A DNA stretch of 64,000 nt from CANLBN01 sp034111645 (lineage in GTDB: Bacteria > Pseudomonadota > Gammaproteobacteria > Pseudomonadales > Cellvibrionaceae), in assembly GCA_034111645.1 (NCBI GenBank), contig JAWUWW010000039.1:62001-126000 (forward strand). The letters are read 5' to 3'. This document shows, in pieces, positions 26,713-34,762 of this stretch (position 1 is the stretch's first letter; every line of letters begins with the position of its first letter). Under the pieces are notes generated by a model. It was not told where the DNA came from, did no database searches, and was given only the letters and a program-made list of their open reading frames with translations. A program made the translations under genes and the position numbers.

Positions 26713-27780
26713 TTAATGACTGACGAAGTTCATTATGTGGCTGGCAATATCATCTAAGGGGATTTCTTTTTCGACGGCGCCAATTTTGTAAGCTTCTTTT
26801 GGCATCCCATAAACAACACAGCTAGCTTCATTTTGCCCAAGCGTTTTTGAGCCTGCATTACGCATCTCGAGCAGCCCTTTAGCACCATCAGAACCCATGC
26901 CTGTCATAATAATACCCAGCGCATTTTTACCGGCAGAGTTTGCCACTGAGCGAAAAAGTACGTCAACTGATGGCCGGTGACGACTCACTAATGGACCATC
27001 TTTAATCTTAACGCGATACTGAGCACCACTTCGATGTAACAACATATGTTTGCCACCATTGGCAATTAATACCATGCCGGGTGTTACACGATCATTGTCT
27101 TCCGCCTCTTTGACTCGCACTTTGCAAACGCTATCTAGGCGCTGCGCAAAAGCGGCGGTAAATTGTTCTGGCATGTGTTGTACGATTACAATACCCGGCG
27201 CCATCACCGGCAGCTGAGTCAGTACTCGCTCTAAGGCATTAGTGCCGCCCGTTGATGTGCCGATAGCTATTACAATATCAGTGGTTTGATCCATGGCACG
27301 TGTGCTGGCGGCTACCACAGCATCTGCATTTAATTTGGGTGCAACGGGCATTATGCCTTTTGGCGCTACGCGCATTTTTCCAACAGAGGCTTTGGCTGCT
27401 CCGCGCACGGCATGCAGTAAAACAGCCGTTGATTCTTCTAAGAAACTTTTGAGTGCAGCCTTTGGCTTAGTGATAATATCGACGGCACCTGATGCCATGG
27501 CCTCCATCGTGACTTTTGCGCCATTCTCCGTCAATGTTGAACAAATGATGACGGGGGTTGGATGCTCGGCCATAATTTTTTTGAGAAAGGTAATGCCATC
27601 CATGCGTGGCATTTCGATGTCTAAAATAATCACATCGGGCCATTGTTTTTCAAACAAGGTCAGGGCAAAAATTGGGTCGCGCGCCACACCTATAAGCTCA
27701 ATGTCAGATGCATTTTTTAGCATGTCAGATAACACTTGTCGCACTACAGCAGAATCATCAACAATCGCTACTTTAATCAT
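26713..27780 (-). CDS. cheB: Protein-glutamate methylesterase/deamidase CheB
   Basis: This 355-residue response regulator removes methyl groups from receptors. The receiver domain (residues 1-120) has phospho-acceptor D54 in VIILDIEMPRMDG and the lysine in ITKP. The methylesterase domain has the triad S176 (GTSTGGT), H202 (VQHMPEQFT) and D298 (GMGSDGAKG). It is the last gene of the minus-strand chemosensory operon, ten bases after cheD. Phosphorylation by the operon's CheA would activate it. Confidence 0.96.
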   Translation of the reverse strand: MIKVAIVDDSAVVRQVLSDMLKNASDIELIGVARDPIFALTLFEKQWPDVIILDIEMPRMDGITFLKKIMAEHPTPVIICSTLTENGAKVTMEAMASGAVDIITKPKAALKSFLEESTAVLLHAVRGAAKASVGKMRVAPKGIMPVAPKLNADAVVAASTRAMDQTTDIVIAIGTSTGGTNALERVLTQLPVMAPGIVIVQHMPEQFTAAFAQRLDSVCKVRVKEAEDNDRVTPGMVLIANGGKHMLLHRSGAQYRVKIKDGPLVSRHRPSVDVLFRSVANSAGKNALGIIMTGMGSDGAKGLLEMRNAGSKTLGQNEASCVVYGMPKEAYKIGAVEKEIPLDDIASHIMNFVSH

Positions 27781-27790
27781 ATGTTAATCC

Positions 27791-28393
27791 TTAATCAGCC
27801 CAAATTTTTATCATAGGGTTGAGATTTTTTACTTGATTTATTGTAGTTTCGTAGTAAAGATTTTCTTTTTTCTTGAGCTGAATTTCTTGTTGCCGATTAA
27901 TTAAAGATACGTAAACTGAATAATCAGTTGTATCAAAGTAAATCACGCGTCCATGATCTCCGCCAACATTCTCACTGACAATAGCAATCCGTTCGCGCTT
28001 TAAAAATTCATAGGCAAAGCTAATGTTTTGCTCACCTACTGTGCCAAAATCACCACCATGAGTCGCTAATTGCGGTACCACGTTTCCACCACCAAAGACT
28101 TTGGCCATTATTCGATTTCTAGTGGCGCCTAATTTGATCATGTTATTAATGACAAGCTCCATCGCATGTATACCATAATAACCTGCTCTCGTATCTAAAA
28201 TATGAGAGCGCTTTAACTTATCTGTTGCTAGTAAAAAATGATTCATGCCAACAATTTGCGCTTTAGAATCATAAAGACACACTGCAACACAAGAGCCAAG
28301 CAACGTTTTTATGACCTTGCCCGAGTGACCAACAAAATACTCACCAGAGCCAATTTCAACAATAGGTATATTCGTGAAGCTTGGAAGTTTCAT
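27791..28393 (-). CDS. cheD: Chemoreceptor glutamine deamidase CheD
   Basis: This 200-residue protein belongs to the CheD family, which deamidates receptor glutamines and can partner other adaptation proteins. The catalytic Thr-Cys-His set is visible in KTLLGSCVAVCLYDSKAQIV followed by GMNHFLLA. The conserved RAGYYGIHAMELVINNMIKL and KVFGGGNV segments are present. Its C-terminus is longer than average and ends near QVKNLNPMIKIWAD. It lies between cheR and cheB. Confidence 0.93.
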   Translation of the reverse strand: MKLPSFTNIPIVEIGSGEYFVGHSGKVIKTLLGSCVAVCLYDSKAQIVGMNHFLLATDKLKRSHILDTRAGYYGIHAMELVINNMIKLGATRNRIMAKVFGGGNVVPQLATHGGDFGTVGEQNISFAYEFLKRERIAIVSENVGGDHGRVIYFDTTDYSVYVSLINRQQEIQLKKKENLYYETTINQVKNLNPMIKIWAD

Positions 28394-28459
28394 ATTTGCT
28401 AGAAAAGTTTATGTAGTCTAGAAAGTTGATATTTACATAACTGCTTCATCTCTTAATAC

Positions 28460-29293
28460 CTAGTCTTTTTTATAGATTGATGGGCTAACTTGGGTAAGAG
28501 AGTGCTGAATATTCATCAACGACTCGGCATGGGAAATTATAAAATAACCGCCGACTCTTAATTGACGCACTACATTATTAAGTACACGTTGTTTAGATTC
28601 TGTATCGAAATAAATCATCACATTGCGCAAAAAAATAACGTCATACATACCCAATCGATCACAGGAGTCCATTAAATTTTGTTGACTGAATTCGCAGTGC
28701 TCTTTAAGACTGGGATCAATCATAAAAGTACCTGCTTGGGCATCAACACCTTTAAGGCAGTACTTTTTTAAATGTTTTATATCAATACCCTCGTTGCGCG
28801 TTAAAGGGTAATGACCAAGAGCCGCCATCTTTAACACTTTAGTGCTAAGGTCCGTGCCTGTTACTAGCCAATCCCCTTTTAGTCCAAAAGCATCAGCCAT
28901 AATCATCGCTATCGTATAAATTTCTTCGCCAGAAGAGCTAGCGCCTGACCAAATTCGCCAAGAAGTTTTTGCTTTATGATTCATCAACAGCTTTTGTAAA
29001 AATACAAAGTGATCGGGTTCGCGAAAAAAATACGTTTCGTTAGTGGTTAGGGCATCAAGCATCCACGTGCGTTCTGAGGCATTTTTCGGGTTCATGGCTA
29101 TATCAAAATAAGCTTCGAAACTTGGTAGCGCCAGCAACCGCAATCGGCTCGATAGCCGACTGATTACGAGTGAACGTTTTGCGTCCGAAAGATGAATGCC
29201 ACTGGTTTTATAAAGAAACTCTTTGATGCGACGAAAATCGCGGTCTTTTATTTCAGGCGACGTCAATGTCGCCTGATGAGATGAAGCTTTCAC
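28460..29293 (-). CDS. cheR: Chemotaxis protein methyltransferase CheR
   Basis: This 277-residue enzyme transfers methyl groups from S-adenosylmethionine to receptor glutamates. An N-terminal helical domain (about residues 15-80) precedes the Rossmann-fold domain with TTNETYFFREP, the AdoMet-binding IWSGASSSGEEIYTIAM and VIFLRNVMIYFD. It starts with GTG 29293; the cheW stop is five bases upstream and its GAGGAG doubles as the ribosome binding site, so translation of the two is probably coupled. Confidence 0.95.
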   Translation of the reverse strand: MKASSHQATLTSPEIKDRDFRRIKEFLYKTSGIHLSDAKRSLVISRLSSRLRLLALPSFEAYFDIAMNPKNASERTWMLDALTTNETYFFREPDHFVFLQKLLMNHKAKTSWRIWSGASSSGEEIYTIAMIMADAFGLKGDWLVTGTDLSTKVLKMAALGHYPLTRNEGIDIKHLKKYCLKGVDAQAGTFMIDPSLKEHCEFSQQNLMDSCDRLGMYDVIFLRNVMIYFDTESKQRVLNNVVRQLRVGGYFIISHAESLMNIQHSLTQVSPSIYKKD

Positions 29294-29298
29294 CGATA

Positions 29299-29835
29299 CT
29301 ATTGCTCCTCAGCGGGCGCTGCGGATTGACTATCTTCTAGATGACTAAGCGCACTAATATCGTCAACGGATAGCACATGATTCACATCCAACAGCACGAT
29401 AAATTTTTCATCGACTCGACCCATTGCACGAATAAAATCCGTGCGCAAATCGGTGCCAAAATCTGGCGCTGGCTGAGTATGACTTTCGGCAATTTCTAAA
29501 ATTTCATCAACTTCGTCAACCATCATACCGATAGGTTGACTGTCATCATCATGATTTACCTCGACCAGAACAATACAAGATTTCTTGGTGACTATAGAGC
29601 TTCGACGCCCCAGTCTTTTGGATAAATCTACTACCGGTACAACACGTCCTCGCAGGTTAATGATGCCGACGATAAAAGCCGGCATCATTGGTACCTTTGT
29701 TATTGCTTCAATTTCAATAATTTCTTTAACGTCTAATATCTCAATGGCAAAGGTCTCATCGCCTGCCTGAAATGTCAGATACTGAGCAACACCGGTCTTA
29801 GACTTCTTATCATCAGTGGTTGTTAACTGATTCAT
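29299..29835 (-). CDS. cheW: Chemotaxis coupling protein CheW
   Basis: This 178-residue single-domain CheW protein links receptors to CheA. Family landmarks are YLTFQAGDETFAIEILDVKE, VGIINLRGRVVPVVDLSKRL and MVDEVDEILEI. It has short polar tails at both ends. GAGGAG eight bases upstream of ATG 29835 is a strong ribosome binding site. It lies between the receptor gene and cheR. Confidence 0.95.
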   Translation of the reverse strand: MNQLTTTDDKKSKTGVAQYLTFQAGDETFAIEILDVKEIIEIEAITKVPMMPAFIVGIINLRGRVVPVVDLSKRLGRRSSIVTKKSCIVLVEVNHDDDSQPIGMMVDEVDEILEIAESHTQPAPDFGTDLRTDFIRAMGRVDEKFIVLLDVNHVLSVDDISALSHLEDSQSAAPAEEQ

Positions 29836-29849
29836 ACATAACTCCTCAG

Positions 29850-31799
29850 TTAAAAGCGTTCAAATTCTTTACTATCTAGGCTACCTTTTGATTTGCTTGG
29901 CGCTGTCTTTGATTTAGCAGGCGCATCATTTGATGAAGCTCTAGAAGATGATTTCTTGCTTGACTGTGTATTTAGTTTGAAGAAATCGACAGCTTCTAAT
30001 AGCTGATTAGCCTGACCGTTAAGCTCCTCAGAGGTAGCCGCCAATTCTTCAGAGGCCGCCGCACTTTGCTGAGTGGTTTTATCAAGTTGAGTCATCGACT
30101 CATTGATCTGCGCAACACCAATTGCCTGCTCATCTGACGAGGATGAAATTTCTTGAACTAAATCCGACGTCTTTTGAATATTAGGCACAATGTTAGCAAT
30201 AAGTCGGCCAGCATTTTCGGCAATGCCTACGCTATCGGTTGCTAGTTGATTGATCTCTTGTGCGGTTTGGCTACTGTTTTCAGCTAGCTTGCGAACCTCA
30301 GAGGCTACAACGGTAAAGCCTTTGCCGTGTTCACCGGCGCGAGCCGCTTCAATAGCCGCATTTAAGCTCAATAAATTAGTTTTATAAGCAATATCTTCAA
30401 TTAAACCAATTTTGTTAGCAATTTGTTTCATTGCTGCAACGGTTTGTTCAACGGCTATTCCACCTTGTCTTGCTTCTTCTGCTGCTTGCGTGGCCATACT
30501 ATTGGTCACGCGTGCATTTTCAGAGTTTTGCTGCACAGAAGCGTTAAGTTGCTCGACGGCACTGGTGGTTTCTTCAACGCCAGCCGCTTGCTCAGTAGAA
30601 CCTTGGCTTAGGGTTTGGGCTGTACCGCTCACCTGCTGAGAAGCACTAGACAGATTATCGGCACCGCTGCGCACTTGTTGAATAACATCGGTGAGGCTAT
30701 CGACCATGTCCATCATGGCTTTATAAACACCGGTTGCTTTATCACGATTATGGAATTCAATTGCCAAGTCACCTTCAGCCAAGCGTCTAGCGATTGCCTC
30801 CATATCTCGAGGTTCACCGCCAAGAGGTCTGGTAATGAGGCGTAAAAGTAACCAAGATAAAAAGATACAAACAATGATTGATACGCCAGATACAGCAATA
30901 ACCGTTGTGATAGTTTCAGCGTTATGATCTGCAACAGCAGATCCAATCACATTCTGATCTGCTTGAATCGATAGCTTAACGTCTTCACTCAACTTGGCAA
31001 CCAAAGGCCCAATACGGTCAAGTTCATTTGTGATCACATTATTACGCTGGCTAATAATTTTGCCGAGTTCTTCAAGTGCTTCAGCGTAGAGCTCAGCAGT
31101 GTCATCTACTTTGGCGAGTTCAGCAATCAGTCTTGGATCGGTTAGGGACGCTGATAATTTCTTTTTGTAAGCTGCACCATTGACAAGAATTTCGTCCAAG
31201 GCGCGTTTAAGATCTTCTGGGAGGTTAGTTTCTAAAAATCTAGCGCTATATAGGCGTGATAGCAAGAGTGAAGTTTGTGCCTCGCCTGCATAATAGACCG
31301 CCTGATTATTATTGTTATTATGAGAAGATTCTAAAATGTCGCTCATCATAGTGCGCATTTTGGAACCATTGGGGACTAATTTTTTATCGACCACCTCATT
31401 GCGCTGCGCCATAAAGTTAACCACAAGGCCAAAGGCTTTTTTATATTCCCCAAGCTGGCCTTGAATCCCTTTGACTAATTCGCCACGGCCTTGCTTGGTA
31501 AATCCAACCACGCCTTCGGCGACAAACTTTTCGACATCGGCAAAGCGATCGTGAAAGAGGGTAATATTTTTTTCATCTTGGTCGATGAGAAAGTTTCTAA
31601 CATCAAGCCTCGACTCCAGCATATTAGCTTGAATGCGACTGGCTAAATTAGCGTCGCGGGCCATTTCGCGATAGCTTGTAAAGCCATCAACAGCGGCAGT
31701 AAGCCCGATGTAGGCCGATACCGATACGGTAATGAGCAAGAGTAAAACAAGCGCGTAGCCACCTGTAATTTGCATGCTTAAAGTCATTTTTTTAAACAT
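29850..31799 (-). CDS. Methyl-accepting chemotaxis receptor with large helical periplasmic domain
   Basis: This 649-residue receptor has a membrane helix at about residues 9-32, a periplasmic domain of about 260 residues rich in helices, a second membrane helix near ETITTVIAVSGVSIIVCIF, a HAMP-like region and a signalling domain whose tip reads EDIAYKTNLLSLNAAIEAAR. The size and all-helical make-up of the periplasmic part suggest a helical bimodular (HBM) ligand domain; the ligand is unknown. The C-terminus is a Ser/Lys linker ending in EFERF, which fits the pentapeptide that tethers CheR/CheB. I chose ATG 31799 over the longer frame because AAAGGA lies just upstream and only this start begins at the membrane helix, 13 bases after cheA. 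Confidence 0.93.
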   Translation of the reverse strand: MFKKMTLSMQITGGYALVLLLLITVSVSAYIGLTAAVDGFTSYREMARDANLASRIQANMLESRLDVRNFLIDQDEKNITLFHDRFADVEKFVAEGVVGFTKQGRGELVKGIQGQLGEYKKAFGLVVNFMAQRNEVVDKKLVPNGSKMRTMMSDILESSHNNNNNQAVYYAGEAQTSLLLSRLYSARFLETNLPEDLKRALDEILVNGAAYKKKLSASLTDPRLIAELAKVDDTAELYAEALEELGKIISQRNNVITNELDRIGPLVAKLSEDVKLSIQADQNVIGSAVADHNAETITTVIAVSGVSIIVCIFLSWLLLRLITRPLGGEPRDMEAIARRLAEGDLAIEFHNRDKATGVYKAMMDMVDSLTDVIQQVRSGADNLSSASQQVSGTAQTLSQGSTEQAAGVEETTSAVEQLNASVQQNSENARVTNSMATQAAEEARQGGIAVEQTVAAMKQIANKIGLIEDIAYKTNLLSLNAAIEAARAGEHGKGFTVVASEVRKLAENSSQTAQEINQLATDSVGIAENAGRLIANIVPNIQKTSDLVQEISSSSDEQAIGVAQINESMTQLDKTTQQSAAASEELAATSEELNGQANQLLEAVDFFKLNTQSSKKSSSRASSNDAPAKSKTAPSKSKGSLDSKEFERF

Positions 31800-31812
31800 A
31801 ATGTTTATCCTT

Positions 31813-34041
31813 TTAGTGTGTATGTAATTCTTGTTGAGGGCGACTGTGACGACTTGATATTTTGTTTTGTGCGCTGACAATTTGAACAAGGCCTTGCACA
31901 TCAAGAATTAATGCAATTTCACCTGTTCCTAAAATAGTGGCGCCGCTAACGCCCCTAAGATGCTGAAAAATTGAACCTAGGGGTTTAATAACGGTTTGTT
32001 GTTCTCCAAAGAGTCTGTCGACCACGAAACCGGCTTTGTAGCGACCAAACTTAACAACCACTAAGCTTTCTCTTTTAGTGGTGCGCTCGCTGGTGTTGTT
32101 GAAAAATTCATTGAGTCTGACAAACGGCATTACCTCATCGCGAAGATTGATGAAATTTTTGTGCTTGTCTTCGGTCCATTCCTCGGAACCCATCTCGATA
32201 CACTCTTCCACCATACTTAGCGGAATAACATAGCGCTCTTTGCCGGCTCCAACCATAAAGCCATCAATAATAGCGAGTGTAAGTGGAAGGTTAATGGTTA
32301 TGCGTGTACCTACCCCAAGTTCACTGTCGAGTTCGATACTGCCGCGAAGTGATTCAATATTGCGACGCACAACATCCATACCGACACCGCGCCCAGATAA
32401 GTTGCTAGCTTCTGCTTTGGTGCTTAAACCAGCCTCAAAAATAAGCCGAAAAGTTTCTGCACGTGTTAACACTTGATCTGGTTGAACTAAACCTAAACGT
32501 TCGGCCTTTGCGCGAATTTTTTCGGGGTCTAAACCGCCACCATCATCGACCACTTCAATCACAATATGGCCAGAGTTGTGATAGGCATTCAGTTCGACCT
32601 TACCCTGTGCTGGTTTACCGTTAGCAATACGCACATCTGGCATTTCGATACCATGATCAAGCGCATTGCGAACTAAATGGGTTAGTGGGTCGCTAATTTT
32701 CTCAACAACGGTTTTATCGAGTTCAGATTCGCCGCCAGTTATAACCAGTTCAATCTCTTTACCCTGATCTTTACTGACGTCACGAGTGACGCGACGGAAT
32801 CGAGAAAATGTTTCACCAATTTGCACCATACGCAGTTGCAAAGCGTTATCACGAATTTCTTCAACTAAATGCTCAACACCCGCCACAATCTCGCTAGCAT
32901 CATTTAATTGATGCTGGTCAACGATAATTTTCATTGCAGCACTTGCGGTCACTAACTCACCGACAAGATTGATTAATTGCCCGAGCTTGTCAGAATCGAC
33001 TCGAATACTTTGAGCCTGTTCTCGCGCTTGCTGTTGTTTTTTTTGTGCCTGCTCGATGACAGGTTGATCGATGATTTTTTGCTCGACCAAAATATCGCCA
33101 ATGCGTTTTTTCTGATTGCTAGTGCTTGCTTCTTTATCAGAGCCTTGTAGCCCTAGTGCCTTAGTTAATTCTTTGTGTGTGATGGCACCTATATTGACGA
33201 GTATTTCACCAAGCCGCTCACTATCTTCAAGAGTAAGGGTCTCTATAGTCTGTGAGTACTCACTTATTTTGGATCGCGATGGAATAATAATAATCGTGCA
33301 ATCATCCTTAGCAAACTCAAAGACCTCTTCAATTTGCTCTCGAGAAGCGTCTGTTTTAAAGGCAATGCGATACTTAAGATAGCAGCCTTCAAAGTCACCA
33401 GCGTCGAAGGCAGGAATATTATTGGTTAGGGTAAGAATATCGACAATCTTACCCATTTGGTTCAAATATCTAATAAAAGACAGTGGGTCTAAGCCATTAC
33501 GTAACGCGTTTTCTTGAAAATCTAGCGAAATAATCCAACAATCGGCTTCGGGTGCAGAGCCTTTACCCGATGATCCCACAAGTCTATCTGTAAAATCATC
33601 TGATGAATCTGATGTAACAATACCGAGAGAGGCGGCGTTGTCTGTAGCTTCAGTATCACCAAAATCAAACTCTTTTAAAATGGTGTCGCCTTGAGTTTTT
33701 AATTCAGTCGTTATGTCTTCTTCACCTGCTATCGCATGTTCTACAAGGGCTGCGGTATGATCTTTACATTTGAGTAGCGTTGCGATCATGTCTGCGGTAA
33801 CGCTAATTTCGCCGGTTCTTAATTTTTCTACTTCTGTCTCGATAGGGTGAGTAAACTCAACGATATGAACAAAATTGAAAATGCCCGCAGCACCTTTAAT
33901 AGTGTGCATTGCTCTAAATAAAGAGTTTATTAATTCGCTATCTTCTGGATTATCTTCTAATGCGAGAAGTGCATCTTCCATCTCGATTAATAGTTCTTCA
34001 GCTTCTTGTCCGAATACTTTTTTAACGTCTTCGATATCCAT
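31813..34041 (-). CDS. cheA: Chemotaxis histidine kinase CheA with an MshEN-like insert
   Basis: This 742-residue kinase has a phosphotransfer domain with H46 in FRAMHTIKGAAG, a dimerisation region from about residue 345, the ATP-binding domain (HLVRNALDHGIE near 455, DDGGGLDP near 499, GRGVGMDVVRRN near 551) and a C-terminal CheW-like domain. Between them, residues 167-260 resemble a small alpha-beta CheY-binding-type domain. Residues 276-299 form a 24-residue stretch matching the pattern RLGxxLVxxGxIxxxxLxxALxxQ of c-di-GMP-binding MshEN domains; residues 313-336 are a weaker copy. This insert is unusual for CheA. Its ATG overlaps the stop of the STAS gene as TAATG, so translation is coupled. 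Confidence 0.94.
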   Translation of the reverse strand: MDIEDVKKVFGQEAEELLIEMEDALLALEDNPEDSELINSLFRAMHTIKGAAGIFNFVHIVEFTHPIETEVEKLRTGEISVTADMIATLLKCKDHTAALVEHAIAGEEDITTELKTQGDTILKEFDFGDTEATDNAASLGIVTSDSSDDFTDRLVGSSGKGSAPEADCWIISLDFQENALRNGLDPLSFIRYLNQMGKIVDILTLTNNIPAFDAGDFEGCYLKYRIAFKTDASREQIEEVFEFAKDDCTIIIIPSRSKISEYSQTIETLTLEDSERLGEILVNIGAITHKELTKALGLQGSDKEASTSNQKKRIGDILVEQKIIDQPVIEQAQKKQQQAREQAQSIRVDSDKLGQLINLVGELVTASAAMKIIVDQHQLNDASEIVAGVEHLVEEIRDNALQLRMVQIGETFSRFRRVTRDVSKDQGKEIELVITGGESELDKTVVEKISDPLTHLVRNALDHGIEMPDVRIANGKPAQGKVELNAYHNSGHIVIEVVDDGGGLDPEKIRAKAERLGLVQPDQVLTRAETFRLIFEAGLSTKAEASNLSGRGVGMDVVRRNIESLRGSIELDSELGVGTRITINLPLTLAIIDGFMVGAGKERYVIPLSMVEECIEMGSEEWTEDKHKNFINLRDEVMPFVRLNEFFNNTSERTTKRESLVVVKFGRYKAGFVVDRLFGEQQTVIKPLGSIFQHLRGVSGATILGTGEIALILDVQGLVQIVSAQNKISSRHSRPQQELHTH

Positions 34042-34358
34042 TACACCGACTCCCGCAATATCAACACAGAGTCATTTAACTGCCCAAGTAGGCCACAAAG
34101 CTCAAGAACTTCGGTGACCGCCGGGCTATGCTCAATAAACTCTACTTCATATTCTGTATTGAGCTTTTTAATAGCGAACAATAATTGTAAACCGGCACTG
34201 TCCATTTCAGTCACCTTGCTCAGATTAACGACAATATGCGTCATGCCATTTAATTGCTCAGCCAATAAATCGCGAAATTCGTTAACGGTATAAATGGTTA
34301 ACTCGTCATTTAATAGAACATTGACTTGTTTACCGGTGATATTTGTCTTTAGAGCCAT
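34041..34358 (-). CDS. STAS-domain protein (anti-anti-sigma-like)
   Basis: This 105-residue protein is a single STAS domain. The conserved loop is VTEMDSAGLQLLF, with D53-S54 where anti-anti-sigma factors are phosphorylated. Such proteins usually act by binding a partner, with phosphorylation as the switch. Here it lies between cheY and cheA with a one-base overlap with cheA, so it is probably an accessory of this chemosensory complex; no separate anti-sigma kinase is nearby. Confidence 0.88.
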   Translation of the reverse strand: MALKTNITGKQVNVLLNDELTIYTVNEFRDLLAEQLNGMTHIVVNLSKVTEMDSAGLQLLFAIKKLNTEYEVEFIEHSPAVTEVLELCGLLGQLNDSVLILRESV

Positions 34359-34367
34359 TGTATGATC

Positions 34368-34736
34368 CTAAGGTAAGCAAAGTTTGGCGACAGCATCTAA
34401 CATTTGAGCAGGTTGAAACGGTTTAATTATCCAAGCTTTTGCACCTGCAGCGCGGCCTTCGGCCATTTTATCTGCGCTGGCTTCTGTGGTAAGCATAATG
34501 ACTGGCGTAAATTTGTAGCGGGGGTGCTTTTTGACCTCTTTTACAAACGTGATGCCATCCATATTTGGCATATTAACGTCACTAATAATAAGGTTAAGTT
34601 TATCTCCCGTCATTTTAGACAAGGCATCTTTGCCATCGCAGGCATCGACTACCTCGTAACCCGCACCTTTGAGTGCAATGGATACAACTTGTCTGATGGA
34701 TGCAGAGTCATCGACGACTAATATCTTCTTTGCCAT
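34368..34736 (-). CDS. cheY: CheY-like single-domain response regulator
   Basis: This 122-residue protein is a lone receiver domain: the acidic pair in LVVDDSASIRQ, phospho-acceptor D53 in LIISDVNMPNMDG, the threonine in VIMLTTEAS and K105 in AWIIKPFQP. It has no output domain and should carry the CheA signal to an effector. It sits nine bases before the STAS gene and 26 bases after the receptor-like gene that has a CheZ-like helix. Its sequence resembles the CheY found next to cheA in non-flagellar clusters as much as motor-binding CheY, so the target is uncertain. Confidence 0.93.
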   Translation of the reverse strand: MAKKILVVDDSASIRQVVSIALKGAGYEVVDACDGKDALSKMTGDKLNLIISDVNMPNMDGITFVKEVKKHPRYKFTPVIMLTTEASADKMAEGRAAGAKAWIIKPFQPAQMLDAVAKLCLP

Positions 34737-34762
34737 TTTTTTCTCTCTTTTATATGTGACGG

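Noticed and set aside
27293..27787. 164-codon open frame on the plus strand opposite cheB
   Set aside because: It is antisense to a well-conserved CheB and has a composition that mirrors the cheB codons.
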